Made by a program: the position numbers and the translations under genes. Below are positions 9,191 to 17,492 of a stretch of 64,000 bases of DNA, piece by piece. Where the stretch lies: assembly GCA_964559535.1 (NCBI GenBank), contig CAZLIC010000006.1, positions 1 through 64,000 of the forward strand, in the 5' to 3' direction. This DNA comes from CAZLIC01 sp964559535 (GTDB taxonomy: Bacteria; Pseudomonadota; Alphaproteobacteria; Rhodobacterales; Rhodobacteraceae). The notes under the pieces were generated by a model. It worked only from the letters and a program-made list of their open reading frames with translations. It made no database searches and had not been told where the DNA came from. Within the stretch, counting starts at the first letter, position 1. The number at the start of each line of letters is the position of its first letter.

Positions 9191-9371
9191 GATGGCAACT
9201 CCTGTCCGGCGCCCCGGCGCCTTTACCCGGCGTCAGGCGTAACAGCGCGTGTGGCCCGTTGTCCAACACAGACTTGCGCCCGGCCTTCGCTCCGTGTAAG
9301 CGCCCGCGTCTATCCTGCGCGGCCGGCCAGACGTGGCATGCCGAGTCGCGCCTGTAACGACGGAGTTCGAA

Positions 9372-9572
9372 ATGCCCAAGATGAAGACCAAGTCGGCGGC
9401 GAAGAAGCGCTTCAGCTTCACCGCCAACGGCCATGTGAAGGCCGGTGTGGCGGGCAAACGCCACGGGATGATCAAACGCTCGACGAAATTCGTGCGCGAC
9501 GCATCGGGGACCATGATCCTGTGCGACAGCGACGAAAAGATCGTCAAGAAGTACATGCCCTATAACCGGTAA
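9372..9572 (+). CDS. rpmI: 50S ribosomal protein L35
   Basis: 66 residues, MPKMKTKSAAKKRFSFTANG onward, with the L35 hallmark KMKTKSAAKKRF and the KRxHGMIKRS region. GGAG lies shortly before the ATG. rplT follows after 12 bases, the conserved L35-L20 pair. It is a basic protein of the large ribosomal subunit. Confidence 0.97.
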   Translation: MPKMKTKSAAKKRFSFTANGHVKAGVAGKRHGMIKRSTKFVRDASGTMILCDSDEKIVKKYMPYNR

Positions 9573-9584
9573 GGAACAGCACCC

Positions 9585-9950
9585 ATGTCCCGCGTCAAAT
9601 CCGGCAAGGTCACCCACGCCCGCCACCGCAAGGTCATCAAGGCGGCGTCGGGCTATTACGCCGCCCGCTCGACCAACTTCCGCACCGCCACGCAGGCGGT
9701 GGACAAGGCCAACCAGTACGCCACCCGCGACCGCAAGGTGCGCAAGCGCCAGTTCCGCGCGCTGTGGATCCAGCGCATCAACGCCGCCGTCCGCCTGTTC
9801 GACCCGGCCTTCACCTACAGCCAGCTGATCAACGGGCTGACCAAGGCGGGCATCGAGGTGGACCGCAAGGTTCTGGCCGACCTGGCCGTGCACGAGCCCG
9901 AGTCGTTCAATGCCATCGCCGCGCAGGCCAAGGGCGCGCTGGCGGCCTGA
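9585..9950 (+). CDS. rplT: 50S ribosomal protein L20
   Basis: 121 residues; SRVKSGKVTHARHRKVIKAA and the RTFxALWIQRINAA-like stretch (RQFRALWIQRINAA) identify L20, an early 23S rRNA-binding assembly protein. Partner of rpmI in a two-gene operon closed by a strong terminator. pheS, often next, is here separated from it by two inserted genes. Confidence 0.97.
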   Translation: MSRVKSGKVTHARHRKVIKAASGYYAARSTNFRTATQAVDKANQYATRDRKVRKRQFRALWIQRINAAVRLFDPAFTYSQLINGLTKAGIEVDRKVLADLAVHEPESFNAIAAQAKGALAA

Positions 9951-9967
9951 GCCGGTGCTCGCCATTC

Positions 9968-10005
9968 AAGCCCCGCCCGGCCCGCCGGGCGGGGCTTTGC
10001 TTTTT
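9968..10005 (+). terminator. Intrinsic terminator after rpmI-rplT
   Basis: A perfect 14-bp GC-rich stem (9968-9981 with 9984-9997) is followed by TTTGCTTTTT. It ends just before the hemerythrin gene and closes the ribosomal-protein operon. Confidence 0.9.
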
Positions 10006-10016
10006 CCGGTGTCCCC

Positions 10017-10580
10017 ATGACCGACCTTGCCACCCGCCCCGGCCTGCCCGATGCCCTGCGCGTACTGTTGGCCGAGTACCCCCGCACCGGCTGGGACGCG
10101 CATCCGCATGTGGACGGGCTGGTGCGGTTCTGGCTGGACCGGCATCTGGCGTTCCGCGACCTTCTGGCGGCGATGACGGCGGATGCGCAGGCGGTTCTGG
10201 ACGGGGGGATGGAGGCCGAGGCCTGGGCCCGCCGCCTGTCGCGGCTGGGCGGGCATTTCGTGGGCGACCTGCACGGGCACCACCACATCGAGGACGACCA
10301 CTACTTCCCCATGCTCGCGCAGATCGAGCCGCGCCTTGCCCGCGGTTTTGATCTTCTGGACAGCGATCACCACGCGCTGGCCGCACACCTTGACCGTTTC
10401 GTGGCTGCCGCAAACGGCGTGTTGACCGATTGGCAGGGCACCAAGCTGAAGGACGCGACAGCCGCGTTTCGCGCCACACTGGTCGACAGCACGCGCCTCC
10501 TCGACCGTCATCTGACGGACGAGGAGGATCTGATCGTGCCGGTCATTCTGGCCCATGGCCCCGACCGGCTGCCACCCTGA
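10017..10580 (+). CDS. Hemerythrin HHE-domain protein
   Basis: 187 residues. Histidine/glutamate motifs typical of HHE four-helix bundles are spread as expected: an early HPHVDGLVRFWLDRH, then HGHHHIEDDHYFPML, DSDHHALAAHLDRF and LLDRHLTDEEDLIVP. Such proteins bind a di-iron centre and are linked to oxygen, NO or iron handling. Cytoplasmic; no signal peptide. It lies between the rplT terminator and the convergent GYD gene. The exact ligand cannot be read from sequence. Confidence 0.85.
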   Translation: MTDLATRPGLPDALRVLLAEYPRTGWDAHPHVDGLVRFWLDRHLAFRDLLAAMTADAQAVLDGGMEAEAWARRLSRLGGHFVGDLHGHHHIEDDHYFPMLAQIEPRLARGFDLLDSDHHALAAHLDRFVAAANGVLTDWQGTKLKDATAAFRATLVDSTRLLDRHLTDEEDLIVPVILAHGPDRLPP

Positions 10581-10585
10581 CCCGA

Positions 10586-10918
10586 TCAGGCCCTGGGCGG
10601 CACGTAGGCCTTGATGCCGGTCTGGGCCTGCGCCATGGCCTTCATCGCGTCGGCCGTTGTCATCAGCTTGGTGGTCGACCCGCCGGAAAAGGCGCCGGAT
10701 GCGCCGATCGCCATGGACCCCGCCACCATCATCATGTCGTCGGGGCCTTCGATCAGCGCCACGATGTCTTCTGTCCCGAAGCAGAAGAAGATGTGGTGCA
10801 GCTTGCCGCCAAGTGCTTCGATCAGGGCCCGGGCAGGGCCCTCGCGGTCTTGCGGATTGGCGACCATCGCCTTGATCGCCTCTGCCGTGTACCGTCCCTG
10901 GAACATGTAGAATGGCAT
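10586..10918 (-). CDS. GYD-domain protein
   Basis: 110 residues, MPFYMFQGRYTAEAIKAMVA onward, matching the GYD family of small ferredoxin-like-fold proteins (FxFGTEDIVALIEGPDD region). The frame is open upstream, but the ATG at 10918 has GGGGAGA six bases before it and gives the family's usual N-terminus. Function unknown. It diverges from pheS across about 195 bases that must hold both promoters. Confidence 0.82.
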   Translation of the reverse strand: MPFYMFQGRYTAEAIKAMVANPQDREGPARALIEALGGKLHHIFFCFGTEDIVALIEGPDDMMMVAGSMAIGASGAFSGGSTTKLMTTADAMKAMAQAQTGIKAYVPPRA

Positions 10919-11113
10919 CGATCTCTCCCCCTGCGTCCGAAGCGGGCAACGCGGGCTGCGCGCCCTGCAAGAACCGACAGGCGTTCTGTCTATCATGCGG
11001 GCCGGGCTTTCCCTAATGCCGGTTGAGGTCCCGACGCGCCCGGATGCGGCCGTCCCGGCTTGCATTCAGCGGCCGGTCTGGCTAGCACCGCGGCGACGCG
11101 GCAGGAGGCATCC

Positions 11114-12196
11114 ATGGACGGGCTTGATACGCTGAAGGCCAAGTACCTGGCGGCCATTGCCGGGGCGCCGGACGAGGCGGCTCTGGAAGAAGTGCGCGTG
11201 GCGGCCCTTGGCAAGAAGGGCGAGATCAGCGCGCAGATGGCCACGCTGGGCAAGATGGACCCCGAGGCGCGCAAGGCCGCCGGAGCCCTGCTGAACGCGC
11301 TGAAGGATGAAATCGACGCCGCCCTGCGGGCTCGCAAGGCCGGGCTGGCCGATGCGGCACTGGACGAACGGCTGCGGTCGGAATGGCTGGATGTGACGCT
11401 GCCCGCGCGGCCCCGGCGGGTGGGCACCATCCACCCCGTGTCGCAGGTGATGGACGAACTGACCGCCATCTTCGCCGACATGGGGTTCGCCGTGGCCGAG
11501 GGGCCGCAGGTGGAATCCGACTGGTTCAACTTCGACGCGCTGAACATCCCGCCCGAGCACCCCGCGCGGCAGGAGCATGACACCTTCTTCATGCACCGTG
11601 CGCCGGGTGACAACCGCCCGCCGCATGTTTTGCGCACCCACACTTCGCCCGTGCAGATCCGCGCGCTGCAGGCACATGGCGCCCCCATCCGGGTGATCGC
11701 GCCGGGCCGTGTGTACCGGATGGACATGGACCAGACGCACACGCCGATGTTCCACCAGGTGGAAGGTCTGGCGATCGACCGCAACATCACCATGGCCAAC
11801 CTGAAATGGGTGCTGGAAGAGTTCTGCCGGGCCTTCTTCGAGGTGCCCTCGGTGGAACTGCGCTTCCGCGCGTCACACTTCCCCTTTACCGAACCTTCGG
11901 CCGAGGTGGACATCCGCTATTCCAACGTGGGTGGCCAGCTGAAGCTGGGCGAGGGCGACAAGTGGATGGAAATCCTCGGGAGCGGCATGGTGCACCCCAA
12001 GGTGCTGGCAGCGGCGGGGGTTGATCCCGACCAGTGGCAGGGCTTTGCCTTCGGCATGGGCATCGACCGCATCGCCATGCTGAAATACGGCATCCCGGAT
12101 TTGCGGGCGTTCTTCGAGGCCGACCTGCGCTGGCTGCGGCACTACGGTTTCAGTGCGCTCGACGTGCCGGATCTGGCGGGGGGGTTGTCGGCTTGA
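11114..12196 (+). CDS. pheS: Phenylalanyl-tRNA synthetase alpha subunit
   Basis: 360 residues, the usual length. It charges tRNA-Phe as an alpha2-beta2 enzyme with PheT. The N-terminal coiled-coil tRNA-binding arm is followed by class II synthetase motifs: HPVSQVMDEL, the FDALNIPPEHPAR stretch, RTHTSPVQIRA, HxxEGLAID-like (HQVEGLAID) and the C-terminal GFAFGMGIDRIAML. The start at 11114 follows AGGAGG. pheT is not next to it; a toxin-antitoxin pair follows, so the usual pheST operon is interrupted or pheT lies elsewhere. Confidence 0.96.
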   Translation: MDGLDTLKAKYLAAIAGAPDEAALEEVRVAALGKKGEISAQMATLGKMDPEARKAAGALLNALKDEIDAALRARKAGLADAALDERLRSEWLDVTLPARPRRVGTIHPVSQVMDELTAIFADMGFAVAEGPQVESDWFNFDALNIPPEHPARQEHDTFFMHRAPGDNRPPHVLRTHTSPVQIRALQAHGAPIRVIAPGRVYRMDMDQTHTPMFHQVEGLAIDRNITMANLKWVLEEFCRAFFEVPSVELRFRASHFPFTEPSAEVDIRYSNVGGQLKLGEGDKWMEILGSGMVHPKVLAAAGVDPDQWQGFAFGMGIDRIAMLKYGIPDLRAFFEADLRWLRHYGFSALDVPDLAGGLSA

Positions 12197-12225
12197 CGGT
12201 ATGCAAAACGTGAACTATAATTCAC
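12193..12225 (+). promoter_or_regulatory. Sigma70 promoter with overlapping operator for higBA
   Basis: TTGACG at 12193-12198, a 17-bp spacer, and a perfect TATAAT at 12216-12221. A 16-bp palindrome (12210-12225, 14 of 16 positions symmetric) covers the -10 box. It is well placed for autorepression by the antitoxin. The expected transcription start falls at or next to the ATGATG start codons, so the mRNA may be leaderless. Confidence 0.75.
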
Positions 12226-12528
12226 ATGATGTTCGAGTTTCGTCAGACGGCAGAGTTCACGCAGTGGACCGCCAACCTGCGCGACAGGCAAGCCAGAAGC
12301 AGGGTCGCGCAGCGCCTATTGCGTGTTCAGTCCGGACTTCTGGGTGATGTGAAGTACTTCGACGGGATTGGAGAGATGCGGATCGACTATGGCCCCGGCT
12401 ATCGCATCTATTTCGTCCGAAGGGGCCAGCCCGTGATCTTCCTGCTATGTGGCGGGGACAAGTCCTCGCAAAACCGCGATATCGACCGCGCCAAGGCCCT
12501 TGCCAAGGAAATACCCTATGCCGATTGA
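12226..12528 (+). CDS. RelE/ParE-superfamily toxin (HigB-like)
   Basis: 100 residues, MMFEFRQTAEFTQWTANLRD onward, matching the phage-derived Gp49/HigB type of addiction-module toxins (GDVKYFDGIGEMRIDYGPGY, then YRIYFVRRGQPVIFLLCGGDK). These are small mRNA interferases of the RelE fold. The toxin gene comes first, as in higBA. Start may be 12226 or 12229 (ATGATG). Its last 11 bases overlap the antitoxin gene. Promoter and operator lie directly upstream. Confidence 0.88.
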   Translation: MMFEFRQTAEFTQWTANLRDRQARSRVAQRLLRVQSGLLGDVKYFDGIGEMRIDYGPGYRIYFVRRGQPVIFLLCGGDKSSQNRDIDRAKALAKEIPYAD

Positions 12529-12814
12529 GACCACTCCGTTCGATCCGGCCGTGTTCTTGACGGACCCCGAGAGCCAGCTCGAACTTCTGGAAGATGCGTT
12601 TGCGTCCGGCCACCAGGGATACATTGCCAACGCCATCGGAACGGTCGCAAGGGCGCGGGGAATAACCGCAACGGCTAATGATGCCGGCGTCACGCGTGAG
12701 GCGTTGCACAAGGCGCTGTCGCCCACCGGCAATCCGCGGCTGTCCACTCTGCTGGGAGTGACAAAGGCGCTGGGGTTCCGGCTTTCCATCACGGCCGACC
12801 GCCCGACGGAATGA
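12518..12814 (+). CDS. HigA-like antitoxin, addiction-module antidote
   Basis: 98 residues, MPIETTPFDPAVFLTDPESQ onward. The C-terminal part is a helix-turn-helix (AVTREALHKALSPTGNPRLSTL-type; here VTREALHKALSPTGNPRLST), characteristic of the antidote family that accompanies Gp49-type toxins. It neutralises the toxin and probably binds the palindrome at 12210-12225. The start overlaps the toxin stop. The frame is open upstream, but this ATG gives the standard length. Confidence 0.87.
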   Translation: MPIETTPFDPAVFLTDPESQLELLEDAFASGHQGYIANAIGTVARARGITATANDAGVTREALHKALSPTGNPRLSTLLGVTKALGFRLSITADRPTE

Positions 12815-12818
12815 CAAA

Positions 12819-12844
12819 GGCCGCGATCCTTGCGGATCGCGGCC
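12819..12844 (-). terminator. Terminator hairpin between higA and the DUF1127 gene
   Basis: A perfect 11-bp stem (12819-12829 with 12834-12844) with a four-base loop. Read on the minus strand it is followed by TTTGTC, so it best serves the leftward DUF1127 gene. It also sits 4 bases after the higA stop and may block both directions. Confidence 0.65.
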
Positions 12845-12872
12845 CTGCGTCTGCACCCGATCAGGGAGGAGA

Positions 12873-13076
12873 TCAGGCGCGGATCTGGTCGATGTCACCA
12901 CGGCACAGACCGATATCGTCAAGCTCGCGGTCCGACAGCTTGTCGAGCGCGATACGGGTCATCCGCGCGTCGTTCCAGTTGCGGAACGTGTCAACGATCG
13001 ACAGGACAACTTGAACAGCGCGGAACGTGGCAATGGCGCCGAACGGCGCCGCACGGGACGTCTCATAAGCAGCCAT
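12873..13076 (-). CDS. DUF1127 (YjiS-like) small protein
   Basis: 67 residues; the C-terminal ARMTRIALDKLSDRELDDIG motif defines DUF1127. Such small arginine-rich proteins are common in Rhodobacteraceae, and some related ones act in RNA turnover and phosphate or stress responses. An AAAGGAAAC ribosome site precedes the ATG, and a terminator hairpin follows the stop. About 270 bases separate it from ruvC and must contain both promoters. Precise role unknown. Confidence 0.88.
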   Translation of the reverse strand: MAAYETSRAAPFGAIATFRAVQVVLSIVDTFRNWNDARMTRIALDKLSDRELDDIGLCRGDIDQIRA

Positions 13077-13349
13077 GGCGGTTTCCTTTCACAAATGGCT
13101 CAATCCGTCAGCATCTCTGCCGGATGCCTGCTATCTAGGTGTGCGCCCTGAAACTGTCCACGGGCCGGGCGGCATGGCCGGTTTGCGCCCCGCGCATGAC
13201 TGTCTGACATGAAAATGCCATGTTTTATCTTGGCTTGGCGGAAACAGTCGTATTCCATTTGCGACATGTCGCTTTCCGGCAGCGCTTGGCCCTTGGCGCA
13301 TGTTCGCCTTTCGTGCTAGCCTGCCTCACAACGGGGTGAAAGGCGGGAC

Positions 13350-13865
13350 ATGCGCGTTCTGGGGATCGATCCGGGTCTGCGCAACCTTGGCTGGGGCGTG
13401 ATTGACGTTGCGTCAGGGCGCATCACGCATGTGGCGAACGGCATCTGCCATTCCGCGCCCGGTGAAACGCAAGACCTTGCCCGCCGCCTGTGCAGCCTGC
13501 ACGCGCAGCTGACCGAGGTGTTGCGGACCCACGCGCCCGACACGGCGGCGGTGGAACATACCTTCGTGAACAAAGATGCCGTGGCCACGCTGAAGCTGGG
13601 GCAGGCGCGCGGGATCGCGCTGCTGGTTCCGGCGCAGTTCGGGCTGGAGGTGGGCGAGTATGCCCCGAATGCGGTGAAGAAGACGGTGGTGGGTGTGGGG
13701 CATGCGGCCAAGGTGCAGGTTGACCACATGGTACGGCTGCACCTGCCCGGCGTGGTGATTGCCGGGCCGGATGCGGCCGATGCGCTGGCCGTCGCCATCT
13801 GCCATGCGCATCATGTGCAGTCGGCCGCGCGGTTGCAGGCAGCGTTGCGGAAGGCGGCAGGATGA
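13350..13865 (+). CDS. ruvC: Holliday junction resolvase RuvC
   Basis: 171 residues. MRVLGIDPGLRNLGWGVID holds the first catalytic Asp (D7); AAVEHTFVNKDAVATLKLGQ and ADALAVAICHAH supply the other acidic residues of the RNase-H-like active site. It cleaves Holliday junctions in recombination with RuvAB. The stop overlaps the ruvA start (ATGA), so translation is coupled. Confidence 0.96.
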   Translation: MRVLGIDPGLRNLGWGVIDVASGRITHVANGICHSAPGETQDLARRLCSLHAQLTEVLRTHAPDTAAVEHTFVNKDAVATLKLGQARGIALLVPAQFGLEVGEYAPNAVKKTVVGVGHAAKVQVDHMVRLHLPGVVIAGPDAADALAVAICHAHHVQSAARLQAALRKAAG

Positions 13866-14521
13866 TCGGGCGGCTGGCGGGCACCATTGCGCTGCAGGCG
13901 GCGGATCATGTGCTGCTGGATGTGCGGGGCGTGGGGTATGTGGTTTATGTCAGCGACCGCACGCTGGCCGCCCTGCCGGGCGAAGGTGAGGCGGCGGTGC
14001 TGTGGACCGAACTGGTGGTGCGCGAGGATTTATTGCAGCTGTTCGGATTCCTGACGCCGCTGGAAAAGGAATGGCACCGGCTGCTGACCACCGTGCAGGG
14101 CGTGGGCGCCAAAAGCGCGCTGGCGGTGCTGGGCACGCTGGGGCCTGACGGGGTGGGGCGGGCGATTGCGCTGGGCGACGCGCGGGCCATCCAGGCGGCC
14201 CCCGGCATTGGCCCCAAGATCGCCAGCCGCGTGGTGCTGGAGCTGAAGGCCAAGGCGCCCGCGGTCATGGCCATGGGCGGCGGCATGGCGGCGGCGGCGC
14301 CGGTGTCGGCGGCCCCGGCCAAGCGGGGCGCCAAGGCACCGGCGGCCCCCCCGCCCCCCGCACCGTCGGCCACGGCCGAGGCGCTGTCGGCGCTGACCAA
14401 CCTGGGCTATGCGCCGCAAGAGGCGGCCGCCGCCGTGGCGCAGTCGGCGGGCGAAGCGCCCGAGGCCGCCACCGGCGACCTGATCCGCCGCGCGCTGCGT
14501 ATGCTGGCGCCGAAAGCCTGA
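13862..14521 (+). CDS. ruvA: Holliday junction DNA-binding protein RuvA
   Basis: 219 residues. N-terminal OB fold (MIGRLAGTIALQAADHVLLD), helix-hairpin-helix core (VQGVGAKSALAVLG; APGIGPKIASRVVLELK), a low-complexity Ala/Pro linker (about 142-172, with PPPPAP), and the C-terminal domain that binds RuvB (about 173-219). It tetramerises on four-way junctions and loads the RuvB motor. ruvB normally follows in this family but is absent here; an HtpX-like gene comes next. Confidence 0.95.
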   Translation: MIGRLAGTIALQAADHVLLDVRGVGYVVYVSDRTLAALPGEGEAAVLWTELVVREDLLQLFGFLTPLEKEWHRLLTTVQGVGAKSALAVLGTLGPDGVGRAIALGDARAIQAAPGIGPKIASRVVLELKAKAPAVMAMGGGMAAAAPVSAAPAKRGAKAPAAPPPPAPSATAEALSALTNLGYAPQEAAAAVAQSAGEAPEAATGDLIRRALRMLAPKA

Positions 14522-14580
14522 CCTCTTGCCCGACCGGCCGCGGATTTCCATATCCGCGGCGGCAGCAATCGGGGGCACCC

Positions 14581-15465
14581 ATGGCAGGATACGCAAAGAC
14601 GGCCATGCTGATGGCGGCGCTGACGGCGCTGTTCATGGCCGTGGGCGCCATGATCGGCGGCGAGGCGGGCATGCTGATGGCGCTGCTGCTGTCCGGGGCG
14701 ATGAACCTGTGGGCGTGGTGGGGGTCGGACAAGGCGGTTCTGGCCATGCACGGCGCGCGCGAGGTGGACGCACGCTCTGCGCCCGACCTGGTGCGGATGG
14801 TGCATGATCTGGCCGACCGCGCCGGGATGCCGCGGCCGAAGGTCTATGTGATCGACACCGCGCAGCCCAATGCCTTTGCCACCGGGCGCAACCCCGAGAA
14901 TGCGGCGGTCGCGGCAACGACGGGGCTGCTGAAGGCGCTGAGCCGCGAAGAGCTTGCCGGGGTGATGGCGCACGAACTGGCGCATATCCGCAACCGCGAC
15001 ACGCTGATCATGACGGTGACGGCCACCTTTGCCGGGGCAGTGGGGATGCTGGCGAACTTTGCCTTCTTCTTTGGCGGCGACAGGGACAGGCCCGGCGGGT
15101 TCTTGGGCACGCTGGCGGTGATGATCCTGGCGCCGCTGGCGGCCACGCTGGTGCAGATGGCGATCAGCCGGTCACGCGAATACGAGGCAGACCGGGCAGG
15201 GGCCGAAATCTGCGGGCAGCCCGACTGGCTGGCGGATGCGCTGCTGCGCATACAGGCGTTGGCGGGGCGCATCGACAACCACGCGGCCGAACGCAACCCG
15301 GCCACGGCGCACATGTTCATCATCAACCCGCTGCATGCCCATGCCCATGACCGGCTGTTCGCCACCCATCCGGCCACCGAAAACCGCGTGGCGGCGTTGC
15401 GCGCCATGCGCGGTGATGTGGCGCCGGTTGTGCGGTCGGGGATACCGCGGGTGCGGCGGCGATAG
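14581..15465 (+). CDS. htpX: HtpX-type membrane zinc metalloprotease (M48)
   Basis: 294 residues. Two N-terminal membrane helices (about 8-25 and 30-48), then the catalytic HEXXH in VMAHELAHIRNRD, a hydrophobic hairpin (TATFAGAVGMLANFAFFFGG, then a second helix near LAVMILAPLAATL) and the third zinc ligand in SREYEADRAGAE. This is the HtpX layout: a cytoplasm-facing quality-control protease of the inner membrane, with overlapping function to FtsH in E. coli. It follows ruvA by 59 bases and may be expressed separately. Confidence 0.92.
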   Translation: MAGYAKTAMLMAALTALFMAVGAMIGGEAGMLMALLLSGAMNLWAWWGSDKAVLAMHGAREVDARSAPDLVRMVHDLADRAGMPRPKVYVIDTAQPNAFATGRNPENAAVAATTGLLKALSREELAGVMAHELAHIRNRDTLIMTVTATFAGAVGMLANFAFFFGGDRDRPGGFLGTLAVMILAPLAATLVQMAISRSREYEADRAGAEICGQPDWLADALLRIQALAGRIDNHAAERNPATAHMFIINPLHAHAHDRLFATHPATENRVAALRAMRGDVAPVVRSGIPRVRRR

Positions 15466-15523
15466 CGGCCGCGCTTGACGCTGCGGCGGGCGGCCCGGCA
15501 TAGAGGGGGCAGGGAGACGCCGC

Positions 15524-16204
15524 ATGAAGCCCTTCGATCCAGCCCGACCGGACGGAACCAATGCCTCGGCCACGGCCGTACTGGCAGCGGGCGGGGCGAT
15601 TGCGGCGGGGCAGGTTCATACCATCCCGGCGCGCGAGGGGCGCGCGTTCCGTCTGGCGGCAGGGCAGCGGCTTCAGGTGACAAACCCCTTCGGCACGCAG
15701 GTGGGCGACTTCTGGGCGTTCAATGCCGCCGACCTGCGCGAGCATCTGTCGATGGAACACCTTCGCCCCGCCCTGCGCCGCGTGTCGCCGCGGCCTGGGG
15801 ATGCACTGGTGACGAACCGGCGGCGCCCGATCCTGACGCTCTTGGCCGACACCTCGCCCGGCGTGCATGACACGTTGGTCGCGTCCTGCGATGTGCATCG
15901 CTACCACCAGTTGGGCCATGCCGGGTATCACGACAACTGCACCGACAACCTGCGCATGGCGCTGGCGGCCATTGGCCTGCAGGCGCCCGAGATTCCCTGC
16001 CCGTTCAATCTGTGGATGAACACGCCTTTCGCGGCGGACGGGGCGATGTCGTGGCTGGTTCCCGCCTCGGGCCCCGGCGACCATGTGGAATTCCGGGCCG
16101 AGATGGACGCCGTGATCGTGATTTCCTGTTGCCCGATGGACCTTCTGCCGATCAACGGTGCCGATGCGGTGATCCGCCCGCTGCAGGTGGAACTGCTGGC
16201 CTGA
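15524..16204 (+). CDS. DUF1989 / urea carboxylase-associated family protein
   Basis: 226 residues. The pattern TNPFGTQVGDFWAFN, MEHLRPALRRVSPRPGD, HDNCTDNLRMAL and PCPFNLWMNTP is typical of DUF1989 proteins, which occur next to urea or guanidine carboxylases. Here no such enzyme is nearby, so it is a stand-alone member. Cys and His residues in HDNC and SCCPMD could hold a metal. No signal peptide. Stop faces the convergent LacI-type gene; both stop codons lie in the arms of a 7-bp inverted repeat (16198-16223). Confidence 0.82.
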   Translation: MKPFDPARPDGTNASATAVLAAGGAIAAGQVHTIPAREGRAFRLAAGQRLQVTNPFGTQVGDFWAFNAADLREHLSMEHLRPALRRVSPRPGDALVTNRRRPILTLLADTSPGVHDTLVASCDVHRYHQLGHAGYHDNCTDNLRMALAAIGLQAPEIPCPFNLWMNTPFAADGAMSWLVPASGPGDHVEFRAEMDAVIVISCCPMDLLPINGADAVIRPLQVELLA

Positions 16205-16216
16205 CCCTGCTGCGGC

Positions 16217-17239
16217 TCAGGCCCGGCGGATGGTGTCGCCAGGGGCCAGCGTGGGCAAGAGTTCCACCCGTTCCGGCCCCTGCGCCGGCCTGCGGCGCGT
16301 CACGATATCGGCGGCGACGCGCCCCGCTTCGCGTCGGCAGGCGTCCATTGTGGCCAGCTTGCGCGGCAGCCCGTCCAGCAGTTCGACCCCGTTGAATCCG
16401 GCAAGCCCGATCTGCCCCGGCACGTCGTAGCCATGTTCCAGGCACCACAACAGCCCGCCCGCCCCGATCATGTCGTTGGAGTAATACAGGAAATCGAGGT
16501 CCGGGTTGCGCCGCAGGATGGTCTCGGTCATTTCGCGCCCCTTCAGCAGGGCCGATCCGCCCGAATAGAACTCGCGGTCCACCAGCGAAAGCCCGGCTTC
16601 GGCCAGACCGGCCTCGAACCCCATCAGCCGTTTGCGCGCGCGGTGGTCGTGCGGCATCATCGTACCCAGGAACCCGATGCGGCGGTACCCCGCCCCGGCA
16701 ATGGCCTTGGCCATGTGCAGGCCCGCGCGGATGTGGCTGATGCCCACCATGCTGTCCACCGGCTCGCCGTCGACATCCATGATCTCGACGATGGGCACAT
16801 CGGCGGCGGCCAGCATGGCCCGCGCCGCGGGTGTGTGTTCCAGCCCGGCAATGATCACCCCCGAGGGACGCCAGGACAGCATCTCGTACAGCACCGATTC
16901 CTCGCGTGCGGGGTCGTAGTGCGTGATGCCCACCACCGGCTGCAGCCCGGTGTCGTCCAGCCGTTCGGAAATGCCCGCCAGCACTTCGGGAAACACCATG
17001 TTCGACAGGGACGGAATAATCACCGTCACCAGATTTACCCGCTGGCTGGCCAGCGCCCCGGCAATCTTGTTCGGCACATAGCCCAGCGCCCGGGCCGCGT
17101 TCATCACCCGTTCGCGCGTTGCCTCGGACACGTCACCCCGCTGCCGCAGCACGCGGCTGACGGTCATCTCGCTCACGCCCGAGGCTTCGGAGACGTCGCG
17201 CAGGGTCAGGGGGCGGTGAAGGGCAGGGGCCTTGGACAC
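16217..17239 (-). CDS. LacI/GntR-type transcriptional regulator
   Basis: 340 residues. LacI-family helix-turn-helix TLRDVSEASGVSEMTVSRVL with the hinge KIAGALASQR, then a periplasmic-binding-protein-like effector domain (VTVIIPSLSNMVFPEVLAGI, typical of gluconate-type GntR repressors). The GTG start at 17239 follows AAAGGAAC; the frame runs further up without a better start. A GntR-like operator (17322-17333) lies about 88 bases upstream, which suggests autoregulation. The regulated sugar-acid genes are not in the window. Confidence 0.9.
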   Translation of the reverse strand: MSKAPALHRPLTLRDVSEASGVSEMTVSRVLRQRGDVSEATRERVMNAARALGYVPNKIAGALASQRVNLVTVIIPSLSNMVFPEVLAGISERLDDTGLQPVVGITHYDPAREESVLYEMLSWRPSGVIIAGLEHTPAARAMLAAADVPIVEIMDVDGEPVDSMVGISHIRAGLHMAKAIAGAGYRRIGFLGTMMPHDHRARKRLMGFEAGLAEAGLSLVDREFYSGGSALLKGREMTETILRRNPDLDFLYYSNDMIGAGGLLWCLEHGYDVPGQIGLAGFNGVELLDGLPRKLATMDACRREAGRVAADIVTRRRPAQGPERVELLPTLAPGDTIRRA

Positions 17240-17321
17240 GCGGCGTTCCTTTGCATCGGCCGATCTGTCTGATGGATTACCGTGCATTCTGCGGCTTGTC
17301 CAACGGCCCGCGTGCCTGTAT

Positions 17322-17333
17322 GTTACCGCTAAC
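17322..17333. promoter_or_regulatory. Putative GntR-type operator
   Basis: GTTACCGCTAAC, 10 of 12 positions symmetric about a central CG, preceded by AT. This resembles the E. coli GntR operator ATGTTACCGGTAACAT. It sits upstream of the LacI/GntR gene. A near copy is at 30173-30184. Confidence 0.55.
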
Positions 17334-17492
17334 GGTCGGACAAGTCCGATGCCGGTTTCGTTGCGGGAATGCTCTCGCCCGCTGCGGCACACGGGGGGGC
17401 GGTGGGCCAAAAGCGCCCCCCCGTTTGTGCCGGAGATGCCGAAAGGGTTGCCAAGAGACGGTGTTCCGGGGCATGACCGCGGGGCGCGCGCG

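Noticed and set aside
16198..16223. Bidirectional terminator between the DUF1989 and LacI-type genes
   Set aside because: A 7-bp inverted repeat includes both stop codons but has no T tract in either direction.
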